Positions 1 through 5,294 of a stretch of 8,682 nt of DNA are shown in pieces. Below the pieces are notes generated by a model, which saw only the letters and a list, made by a program, of their open reading frames with translations, did no database searches and was not told the origin of the DNA. Numbering within the stretch: the first letter of the stretch is position 1; each line of letters begins with the position of its first letter. Source of the DNA: an uncultured Blautia sp. GTDB lineage: Bacteria > Bacillota > Clostridia > Lachnospirales > Lachnospiraceae. The stretch covers positions 1-8,682 of the forward strand of contig CAKRRX010000107.1 of the NCBI GenBank assembly GCA_934394595.1, given 5' to 3'. The translations under genes and the position numbers were made by a program.

Positions 1-2
1 AA

Positions 3-34
3 GAAACATCCTCGCCGTAGAGCGAGGATGTTTC
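3..34. repeat. 13-bp perfect inverted repeat (hairpin) at the left edge of the tandem array
   Basis: Bases 3-15 (GAAACATCCTCGC) are the exact reverse complement of 22-34, with a six-base loop CGTAGA. The inner six pairs recur in each copy of the 68-bp repeat, but the outer ATCC/GGAT extension is present only here, because later copies are preceded by GTAAA instead. On the minus strand the stem is followed by TT and then the window edge. It could therefore be a terminator for the ROK gene, or simply the end of the repeat array. The missing flank prevents a decision. Confidence 0.7.
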
Positions 35-199
35 GCTACGCAAAGTTCGCGAAAGCGAAGTTTGCGTTTCCCGTAAACCTCGCCGTAGAGCGAGGATGTT
101 TCGCTACGCAAAGTTCGCAAAAGCGAAGTTCGCGTTTCCCGTAAACCTCGCCGTAGAGCGAGGATGTTTCGCTACGCAAAGTTCGCGAAAGCGAAGTTT
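10..199. repeat. Tandem 68-bp GC-rich repeat, 2.8 copies
   Basis: Copies start at 10, 78 and 146, each with CCTCGCCGTAGAGCGAGG. Copies 1 and 2 are full length and differ at two positions: the loop GAAA versus AAAA, and TTTGCG versus TTCGCG. Copy 3 stops after GCGAAGTTT at about 199. Each unit holds two hairpins. The first is CCTCGC/GCGAGG. The second is a longer stem, in copy 1 spanning 38-67: seven pairs ACGCAAA/TTTGCGT, a G-G mismatch, five pairs TTCGC/GCGAA and a GAAA tetraloop. The unit is contiguous with no spacers, so it is not a CRISPR. Because 68 is not a multiple of three, open frames running through it are not genes. It lies directly beyond the 3' end of the ROK gene. Its base composition is unlike the AT-rich spacers elsewhere, suggesting a dispersed structured repeat of the REP/MITE kind (inference). 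Confidence 0.9.
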
Positions 200-204
200 C
201 AGTT

Positions 205-1467
205 TTATAGAGGAAAACGTACATTTCGGAAATGGCTGCGCAATGTATCATCTGTGTCTTCAGAATCAGGGTCAGATGAAAAATAATAAGCCGGATTTTG
301 GAAGATATCATTGATGGCAATAATAGCTGCACCATATACCATGGAATCTTGTTTATAGGAGCTTAAACGGATGGAAGTGGTTTCCATTGTCTGGGGAACG
401 ATTCTTTTCTGTACATTGGAGATCACCCGCTCCAGCATCAAATTCGGGTTCACATGAGCCATTTCATCTCCGATTACGATCGTTCTCGGGTTAAAGCTGT
501 TGATCACATTAATAATGCCGATAGACAGATAATCACACATTTCCATATAAAGCTTTACCGCAATCGGATTCTCCTTTTTCACCAGCAGAACCGCATCAGA
601 GAAAGTCAGTTCATCTTTTTTCCCCAAGGCTTCATTCAGCTTTTTTACAAAGGTTATGGAAGAACAATAGCGTTCCAGACAGCCGTAATTTCCACAGGAA
701 CACCGGGGTCCGTGGATATCAATGGTTGTATGTCCAATCTCTCCGGCGGCACCTGTAGATCCCTTCAGCAGAGTACCGTTGTTTACAATGCCAGCGCCAA
801 TACCCTGGGCAAAGGCAACATATACCAGTACATCCGTATTATTCGTCTCTTTGCTGTACCAGAACTGAGCCAGTGCGGCTGCATTGGCGTGTTCTTCAAT
901 AATCACCGGGATCTTGTAGTGTTCCATAAATTCATCCTTCAGTGGAATGTCTGCCCAACCTTCTACTTCAGTAACAACTGAGATTCTGCCTTTGACACTG
1001 TTATAAGGGCCTGGAATAGCAAGTCCCAGTGCAAGAATTTTTTTATCAGGAAACTGATGAATGATTTTATCCATTTCACGGAAAACCATGTCCATGATCT
1101 CACGGGCATTCTGTCCGTGTTTAATACCTGTTCTGCGGATCATAACGGCTTCTCCGTATAGATTGAACAGTCCTACAGAGAAATCCTTTCTGGCAATCCG
1201 TATTCCAGCTACCGCAAGATCCTCTGTGTTCAGGGAGATCGCAATGGAGCGGCGCCCCTTCACGCCGGTAAGCAATCCTACTTCTTTTACAAGATTCCAG
1301 TTCATAAAGTCATTGATAATATGTGTAACTGTTGCCTGTTTCAATCCGGAATGTTCTGCTAGTGTGGTTCTGGCGCATACTTTTTCACGCCGCAGAAGAT
1401 TTAACAAAAGGCTGCGGTTCAGATTCTGGATATTTCCCTGGTTTAGGCCTCGCATGGTTTCTTTCAT
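205..1467 (-). CDS. ROK-family transcriptional regulator (NagC/XylR type)
   Basis: This is a 420-residue sugar-responsive DNA-binding regulator. A winged helix-turn-helix occupies about residues 12-65, with the recognition part around LAEHSGLKQATVTHI (36-50). It is followed by a ROK sugar-binding domain with GAAGEIGH (239-246) and the zinc-binding CSCGNYGCLE (256-265). Where ROK kinases carry the catalytic Asp (E-x-D-x-N), this protein reads EEHANAAAL (191-199), with His193 replacing it. That fits a regulator without kinase activity. The start at 1467 (MKETMRG) is chosen because AGAGG lies eight bases upstream. An upstream in-frame extension of 29 residues has no family-like sequence. The C-terminal 30 residues are an acidic then basic tail (DPDSEDTDD), and the stop falls five bases from the tandem repeat. 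The protein probably represses its own gene and possibly the sugar operon. The ligand is unknown; candidates are the sugar of the adjoining kinase and transporter. Confidence 0.93.
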   Translation of the reverse strand: MKETMRGLNQGNIQNLNRSLLLNLLRREKVCARTTLAEHSGLKQATVTHIINDFMNWNLVKEVGLLTGVKGRRSIAISLNTEDLAVAGIRIARKDFSVGLFNLYGEAVMIRRTGIKHGQNAREIMDMVFREMDKIIHQFPDKKILALGLAIPGPYNSVKGRISVVTEVEGWADIPLKDEFMEHYKIPVIIEEHANAAALAQFWYSKETNNTDVLVYVAFAQGIGAGIVNNGTLLKGSTGAAGEIGHTTIDIHGPRCSCGNYGCLERYCSSITFVKKLNEALGKKDELTFSDAVLLVKKENPIAVKLYMEMCDYLSIGIINVINSFNPRTIVIGDEMAHVNPNLMLERVISNVQKRIVPQTMETTSIRLSSYKQDSMVYGAAIIAINDIFQNPAYYFSSDPDSEDTDDTLRSHFRNVRFPL

Positions 1468-1591
1468 TAGTGATACCTCTCGAAATATTTTATAAGATGA
1501 ACACTGAACTGTCTTGTGATACGTCAATGCAATGCTCATATAAAGAACAATCATAAAATTATTATTTCAATTTATTACTTAATTCAATTGT

Positions 1592-1620
1592 ATTATATAG
1601 CAAAAAAAAAACAGATGCAA
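1592..1620 (-). promoter_or_regulatory. Sigma-A promoter for the ROK regulator gene
   Basis: Read on the minus strand, TTGCAT (1620-1615) and a perfect TATAAT (1597-1592) are separated by 17 bases, which contain a run of ten T. Transcription would begin near 1585, leaving a leader of about 118 nt before the ATG at 1467. Just downstream are AT-rich repeats: two copies of ATTGAA 17 bases apart, and TGAATTAAG at 1586-1578. These could serve as an autoregulatory operator (inference). Confidence 0.75.
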
Positions 1621-1623
1621 GAC

Positions 1624-1662
1624 TTAAAAACAGCCGGTTCATCCATTGAAATGATCCGGCTG
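1624..1662 (-). terminator. Rho-independent terminator of the deoC-deoR unit
   Basis: Bases 1631-1637 (CAGCCGG) pair with 1656-1662 (CCGGCTG). After a T-T mismatch, a further TCAT/ATGA pairing closes a loop of eight bases. On the minus strand the stem is followed by TTTTTAA (1630-1624). On the plus strand no T run follows, so it acts for leftward transcription from the DeoR gene. It lies 23 bases past that gene's stop codon and just upstream of the ROK gene promoter, so the ROK gene is a separate transcription unit. Confidence 0.85.
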
Positions 1663-1685
1663 TGAAAAAATGGTTTAAGAAGTGA

Positions 1686-2489
1686 TCACGCAAAATATAC
1701 ATTTACATTATGATCTTTAAAATATTCAATATACTGCTGGGGTACATTACGGTTGGTGATCACATTAGGAATACTGTCCAGGCTGCACAGATGGGTAAAT
1801 GCCCGTTTGTTGAACTTGGATTCATTAAGCAGCATATAAATGTCTTTTACATTCTGAAGGAGATAATTATACAATGGAAGCTGTGCCCGGTTGGTGATGG
1901 AGTAGCCATATTCCAGGTCGGCACCATCAATTGTGAAAAACAGTTTATCAAAATACAGCTTCTTGAGATTCTGTATGATAGATTCGTCCAAAGTTTCAAT
2001 ATGGTTGCTTCCAAGATGGATATTTCCCCCAAGGAGAAAAACTCCGATATCATGATTGGAAGCAAGCTCCAGTGCACCGGTGATGTTGGTAGTAACAACT
2101 GTGATTCCCTTCTTGTCGCTTTTATTCAGGTGACGGCAGAGAAGAGAACCGGTAAAACCGGCACCTACAAAAAGAATATCGCCAGAATGGATTAGATCAA
2201 TGGATTTCTGAGCAATAGCATTCTTACATTCAAACTGGTCATCTGCCATTTTGATGGAGGAAAAAACCTGGAAATAATTGGAATCGTCCTTTTCATTAGT
2301 AGCAGACCGCTCCAGCTTCTTGGCACCGCCATGAGTACGCTGCAGAAAACCATTCTCTTCAAGGTGCGCGAGATCTCTTCTGGTAGTGGCAATGGAAGCG
2401 CCTGTAAGATTACAAAGTGCCTGAGTGGTTGCAGTATGATTCTGATCAAGATAATCCAATATTAATTTCTTTCGTTCCGTAGCTAGCAT
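1686..2489 (-). CDS. DeoR-family transcriptional regulator
   Basis: This is a 267-residue regulator, near the usual 250-270 for the family. The N-terminal DeoR helix-turn-helix covers about residues 5-57 and includes GASIATTRRDLAHLEENGFL (30-49) and the typical RTHGGA (51-56). The sugar-phosphate-sensor domain follows, with GDILFVGAGFTGSLL (103-117), TVVTTNITGALEL (130-142), FLLGGN (151-156) and NESKFNKRAF (222-231). The start is ATG 2489 because GGAG lies six bases upstream; a TTG at 2501 and an ATG at 2495 are also in frame but lack such spacing. It begins 23 bases after the deoC stop, so the two are co-transcribed. Members of this family are usually repressors released by a sugar phosphate. 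Deoxyribose-5-phosphate or another pentose phosphate is a natural guess here, and the divergent 3167-3495 region the likely target. Neither is shown by the sequence alone. Confidence 0.93.
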   Translation of the reverse strand: MLATERKKLILDYLDQNHTATTQALCNLTGASIATTRRDLAHLEENGFLQRTHGGAKKLERSATNEKDDSNYFQVFSSIKMADDQFECKNAIAQKSIDLIHSGDILFVGAGFTGSLLCRHLNKSDKKGITVVTTNITGALELASNHDIGVFLLGGNIHLGSNHIETLDESIIQNLKKLYFDKLFFTIDGADLEYGYSITNRAQLPLYNYLLQNVKDIYMLLNESKFNKRAFTHLCSLDSIPNVITNRNVPQQYIEYFKDHNVNVYFA

Positions 2490-2512
2490 AAACATCTCCA
2501 ATTTATATCCCG

Positions 2513-3166
2513 TCAGGAAAGGGATTTTTCTATTTTTACCAGTCTGCTTGTGCCGAGCCTGGAAGCACCAAGGGAAATGAATTTTTCCGCATCATCAAAT
2601 GAGGAGATGCCTCCGGCTGCTTTGATCTTAACATCAGGTCCTACATATTTAGCAAAGAGTGCGATGTCGTCAAAGGTAGCGCCGCCAGTTGAAAAACCGG
2701 TAGAAGTTTTGATGTAATCTGCTTTTGCCTGAGTAACGATCTCGCACATTTTGATCTTTTCTTCTTCGCTTAACAGACAGGTCTCAATAATTACTTTCAA
2801 TATTTTATTATCACATACTTCTTTTAGTTTTTCAATTTCATTTTGCACATATTCGTAATTTTTAGCCTTTAGTGCACCGATATTGATCACCATGTCCAGT
2901 TCGGATGCACCGTTTGCAATGGCGTTTTGGGCTTCATAGATCTTTGCTTCTGTGGTGTGATTGCCATTTGGGAATCCGATCACTGTACAGATGGGAAGCT
3001 TGCCCTGTACATATTCTGCTGCTGCAGCAACATAACAGGGAGGAATACATACAGAAGCAGTGCCGTAACGAAGCCCATCGTCACAAATCTGACGGATTTC
3101 CTCCCAGGTGGCTGTCTGTGCCAGTAATGTGTGGTCTACCATTTTTAAAACTTCACTATGTTTCAT
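2513..3166 (-). CDS. deoC: Deoxyribose-phosphate aldolase
   Basis: This cytoplasmic class I aldolase (EC 4.1.2.4) splits 2-deoxy-D-ribose-5-phosphate into glyceraldehyde-3-phosphate and acetaldehyde, the last step of deoxynucleoside catabolism. It has 217 residues, typical of the Gram-positive DeoC group. Visible active-site elements are Asp91 in ELDMVINIG, the Schiff-base Lys153 in [15 protein letters not shown] (150-164) and Lys182 in KIKAAGGIS (180-188). The DHTLL motif (11-15) and the phosphate-binding GASRLGTS (200-207) are also present, so it should be active. The start is ATG 3166, preceded by AGGAG and six bases. It is first in a two-gene minus-strand unit with the DeoR regulator and is divergent from the transketolase operon. 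No thymidine or purine phosphorylase or phosphopentomutase is seen beside it, so the source of deoxyribose-5-phosphate is not encoded in this window. Confidence 0.96.
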   Translation of the reverse strand: MKHSEVLKMVDHTLLAQTATWEEIRQICDDGLRYGTASVCIPPCYVAAAAEYVQGKLPICTVIGFPNGNHTTEAKIYEAQNAIANGASELDMVINIGALKAKNYEYVQNEIEKLKEVCDNKILKVIIETCLLSEEEKIKMCEIVTQAKADYIKTSTGFSTGGATFDDIALFAKYVGPDVKIKAAGGISSFDDAEKFISLGASRLGTSRLVKIEKSLS

Positions 3167-3250
3167 GTGTTACTCCTTTCTATATTGTTTTTTCTCCTGT
3201 GGATTCAGTTTAAATTATGAGTTAGGGTCAAAAGGTATCTTGATATCCAC

Positions 3251-3284
3251 GAATTGCTTCGCAGCGAAGCTGCTCCCACAATTC
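3251..3284. repeat. Palindromic REP-like element in the deoC leader
   Basis: The outer arms GAATTG (3251-3256) and CAATTC (3279-3284) are exact inverted repeats. Inside is a second perfect palindrome, GCTTCGC-A-GCGAAGC (3256-3270). An alternative hairpin GCAGC-GAA-GCTGC (3261-3273) overlaps it, so two structures compete. The element is GC-rich in an AT-rich surround and is transcribed as part of the deoC leader. No T run follows on either strand, so it is not a terminator. It shares the TTCGC/GCGAA core with the array at 10-199. Confidence 0.7.
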
Positions 3285-3299
3285 TTAAATTATGATACT

Positions 3300-3328
3300 A
3301 TTATATATTTGCGTGATTGTTTTGTCAA
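3300..3328 (-). promoter_or_regulatory. deoC: Perfect consensus sigma-A promoter for deoC-deoR
   Basis: On the minus strand TTGACA (3328-3323) and TATAAT (3305-3300) match the consensus at all twelve positions and are separated by exactly 17 bases. Transcription would start near 3293, giving a leader of about 127 nt. A promoter this strong implies tight repression, consistent with the DeoR regulator being the second gene of the unit. Confidence 0.88.
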
Positions 3329-3330
3329 TA

Positions 3331-3350
3331 AAAATGAGCGAAAATGAGCG
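3331..3350. promoter_or_regulatory. Tandem 10-bp direct repeat, candidate DeoR-family operator
   Basis: AAAATGAGCG occurs twice in immediate succession (3331-3340 and 3341-3350), two bases upstream of the deoC -35 box. On the minus strand it reads CGCTCATTTT twice. The 10-base period places both copies on the same face of the helix, as in the direct-repeat operators used by several DeoR-family regulators. The CGCTCA core appears again at 3448-3453 below the other promoter. Its role as operator is inference. Confidence 0.6.
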
Positions 3351-3395
3351 ACAACATATAAAATATAAAAAAACAAACAAAAAAGCAAAAAAATA

Positions 3396-3424
3396 TTGAT
3401 ATTAAATGGTTTATATGTTAGTAT
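3396..3424 (+). promoter_or_regulatory. Probable sigma-A promoter for the transketolase operon
   Basis: TTGATA (3396-3401) and TAGTAT (3419-3424) are separated by 17 bases. The -35 matches five of six consensus positions and the -10 four of six. An A-rich tract upstream (about 3352-3395) could act as an UP element. Transcription from about 3431 gives a 65-nt leader to the ATG at 3496. Confidence 0.6.
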
Positions 3425-3447
3425 TTAGTAAATGAAAAATAATAAAA

Positions 3448-3478
3448 CGCTCAAAAACAATCAAAATAGCATTCAAAA
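3448..3478. promoter_or_regulatory. CGCTCA motif with three TCAAAA repeats in the operon leader
   Basis: CGCTCA at 3448-3453 is the reverse complement of the TGAGCG core of the repeat at 3335-3350. TCAAAA occurs at 3451, 3461 and 3473. The cluster lies roughly 18-45 bases downstream of the predicted transcription start, where a bound repressor would block elongation. Regulatory function is inference. Confidence 0.4.
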
Positions 3479-3495
3479 CAGAAAGGGGGATATAT

Positions 3496-4341
3496 ATGAG
3501 TTTTGACAAAGCGCAGGCAGACCGTCTTGCAGTCAAAATCAGAAAGAATATTTTAAGGGCTATTGCATCTGAAGGGAAGGGGCATATTGGAGGTTCTCTT
3601 TCGATTGCAGACACTTTTGCAGTCCTTTACAGTGGAGTGGCTAATGTAGATCCTAAAGAGCCCAAGAAGGCAGACCGGGATTTTGTGGTTATGTCCAAAG
3701 GACATTGTGGACCGGCTATGTATGCTGTACTGGCTGCCAGAGGATTTTTCCCGGAAGAAGCATTAGACACGCTGAACAAAGGGAATACCATTCTTCCAAG
3801 CCACACAGACAGATTAAAAACACCGGGAGTGGATATTTCCACAGGTTCTCTTGGTCAAGGGGCATCCTTGGCAGCAGGTGCAGCACTGGCAGATAAAATT
3901 GATGGAAAAACTTCATATACATATATGATTTTGGGGGATGGAGAATTGGATGAGGGCCAGGTGTGGGAGTCAGCATTATTTGCAGTACATCACAAGCTGG
4001 ATCATCTGATCACTTTTGTAGATGTAAATGGTAAACAGCTGGATGGAACTACAGACCAGGTGTGTTCTCTTGGAAACCTTGAGGATAAGTTTGGGGCATT
4101 TGGTTATCATGTGGTATCTGTTCAGAATGGAAATGACACCGAGCAGATTTATCAGGCAATCCGGGAAGCAAAAGAAGTGAAGGGCAAACCTTCCGTGATC
4201 CTTTTACATACTGTGAAAGGAGCTGGCATCCGATACTATGAGGAGATGGCAAATTGTCATTCCACAGAGGTAAAAAAAGACAATCTGCCGGATTTCTATC
4301 AGGAGCTTGACAAAAGGCTGAAAGAAAAGGAGGAGGCGTGA
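3496..4341 (+). CDS. Transketolase, N-terminal (TPP-binding) subunit
   Basis: This is the N-terminal half of a two-subunit transketolase (EC 2.2.1.1), which moves two-carbon ketol units between pentose, hexose and heptulose phosphates using thiamine diphosphate. It has 281 residues. Visible motifs are GKGHIGGSLS (27-36) with His30, SKGHCGPAMYA (67-77) with His70, HTDR (103-106), STGSLGQG (115-122) and the thiamine-diphosphate/Mg motif, GDGE (147-150) followed by N178 in DVNGKQLDG. KGAG (241-244) and a late His near 255 also match the family. The start ATG 3496 follows AAAGGGGG with about five bases of spacing. It is first in the plus-strand operon, and its stop overlaps the next gene by four bases, so the two halves are translationally coupled and should form the active heterotetramer. 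Confidence 0.95.
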   Translation: MSFDKAQADRLAVKIRKNILRAIASEGKGHIGGSLSIADTFAVLYSGVANVDPKEPKKADRDFVVMSKGHCGPAMYAVLAARGFFPEEALDTLNKGNTILPSHTDRLKTPGVDISTGSLGQGASLAAGAALADKIDGKTSYTYMILGDGELDEGQVWESALFAVHHKLDHLITFVDVNGKQLDGTTDQVCSLGNLEDKFGAFGYHVVSVQNGNDTEQIYQAIREAKEVKGKPSVILLHTVKGAGIRYYEEMANCHSTEVKKDNLPDFYQELDKRLKEKEEA

Positions 4342-5291
4342 CTGTGGAGGAACTGAGAAAGGTTTTTTATCATACAATGGCAGAATTAATGCATGAAAAT
4401 CAGCAGGTAATATACCTGGATGCGGATCTGGCAGGGGCTATGGGAACAGCAGGACTGTTTCAGGAGTTCCCACAGCAGGCCTTTGACATGGGAATTATGG
4501 AAGCCAATATGATTGGTGTAGGTGCTGGGATGTCCATAAAAGGGAAAATTCCCTTTGTACACAGTTTTGGCCCATTTGCTTCCCGGAGGTGTGCAGATCA
4601 GACTTTTTTATCAGGCTGCTACAATAATGCAAATCTGAAGATCATAGGTTCAGATCCTGGAATCACTGCAGAAACCAACGGCGGTACTCATATGCCATTT
4701 GAGGATATAGGGATCTACAGATCCTTTCCGGGAATGACGATCATGGATATTGATGAGCCATATCTTTTGCAGAAGATCCTGAAGGAAATGGCACATACTT
4801 ATGGCGTGATGTATTTACGTTTCCCAAGAAAAGGAAAGACAGTCTACTATTCCGGCACAGAAGAATTTCAGATCGGAAAAGGAAATATTGTAAGGGATGG
4901 TACAGATGTTACAGTGATTGCCTGTGGTATTGAAGTGGGTTATGCGCTGGCTGTAGCAGAGAATCTTGCAAAAGAAAATATCCAGGTACGAGTGGTTGAT
5001 ATGTTTACCATTAAACCTCTGGATAAGGAGCTTGTAATCCGCTGTGCTAGAGAAACTGGAGCTATCGTGACTGCTGAGAATCATAATATTTATGGAGGTC
5101 TTGGCAGTGCAGTAGCAGAGGTGCTTGCAGAGAACTGTCCGTCCGCTTTTCGAAGAGTCGGAGTACCGGATACCTTTGGGGAAGTTGGGAATAAAGAATT
5201 CCTGGCAGATAAGCTTGGAATTTCAGCAAAACATATAGAAAAGACAGTAAGAGAACTGGTTTTGGAAAAGAAGAAAGGCCAGGGAGATTGA
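4338..5291 (+). CDS. Transketolase, C-terminal subunit
   Basis: This 317-residue partner of the preceding gene supplies the pyrimidine-binding domain and the C-terminal domain of transketolase. The catalytic Glu55 lies in MGIMEANMIGVGAGMS (51-66), the residue that activates the thiamine aminopyrimidine. GGTHMPFED (115-123), with His118, and the C-terminal DMFTIKPLD (221-229) and AENHNIYGGLGSAVAE (246-261) are all family hallmarks. The related DXS and pyruvate dehydrogenase beta chains are excluded by the length and the split, since DXS is one chain of about 620 residues. The start used is GTG 4338, giving a GTGA overlap with the previous stop. A second in-frame GTG at 4344 has better spacing (seven bases) from AGGAGG at 4331-4336 and may be the real start. 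The next gene begins three bases after its stop. Confidence 0.94.
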   Translation: MTVEELRKVFYHTMAELMHENQQVIYLDADLAGAMGTAGLFQEFPQQAFDMGIMEANMIGVGAGMSIKGKIPFVHSFGPFASRRCADQTFLSGCYNNANLKIIGSDPGITAETNGGTHMPFEDIGIYRSFPGMTIMDIDEPYLLQKILKEMAHTYGVMYLRFPRKGKTVYYSGTEEFQIGKGNIVRDGTDVTVIACGIEVGYALAVAENLAKENIQVRVVDMFTIKPLDKELVIRCARETGAIVTAENHNIYGGLGSAVAEVLAENCPSAFRRVGVPDTFGEVGNKEFLADKLGISAKHIEKTVRELVLEKKKGQGD

Positions 5292-5294
5292 CAC

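Larger units (their letters stand above)
3167..3495. other. Divergent control region between deoC and the transketolase operon
   Basis: This 329-bp gene-free region holds, from left to right: the deoC ribosome binding site and a leader of about 127 nt, a palindromic element (3251-3284), the deoC promoter (3300-3328), a 10-bp direct repeat (3331-3350), an A-rich tract (about 3352-3395), the transketolase promoter (3396-3424), and a CGCTCA motif with repeated TCAAAA (3448-3478). The tktN ribosome binding site AAAGGGGG follows. No open reading frame here looks like a gene. Confidence 0.85.

Noticed and set aside
10..199. Possible CRISPR array
   Set aside because: The 68-bp units are directly contiguous with no spacers, the unit is too long for a CRISPR repeat, and no cas genes are present.
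36..335. Open frames of 72 and 99 codons on both strands through the repeats
   Set aside because: They translate the tandem repeat in shifting frames, run into the end of the ROK gene, and have no ribosome binding site of note.
1468..1554. N-terminal extension of the ROK regulator to 1554
   Set aside because: The extra 29 residues do not resemble the family, and the start at 1467 has a well-placed AGAGG.
2490..2501. Longer DeoR regulator beginning at TTG 2501 or ATG 2495
   Set aside because: The GGAG that would serve as ribosome binding site lies between or inside these starts; only ATG 2489 has proper spacing.
3167..3293. Riboswitch in the deoC leader
   Set aside because: The leader is long enough, but I recognise no conserved aptamer core, and the palindrome has no terminator or sequestering partner that I can see.
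3443..3456. Catabolite-responsive element (cre) around AAAACGCTCAAA
   Set aside because: It has the central CG but misses the conserved TG at the left end of the consensus, so the match is too weak to call.
3496..5291. 1-deoxyxylulose-5-phosphate synthase or pyruvate dehydrogenase-like split enzyme
   Set aside because: Motifs such as SKGHCGPAMYA, STGSLGQG and DMFTIKPLD together with the split into 281 and 317 residues match two-subunit transketolase.
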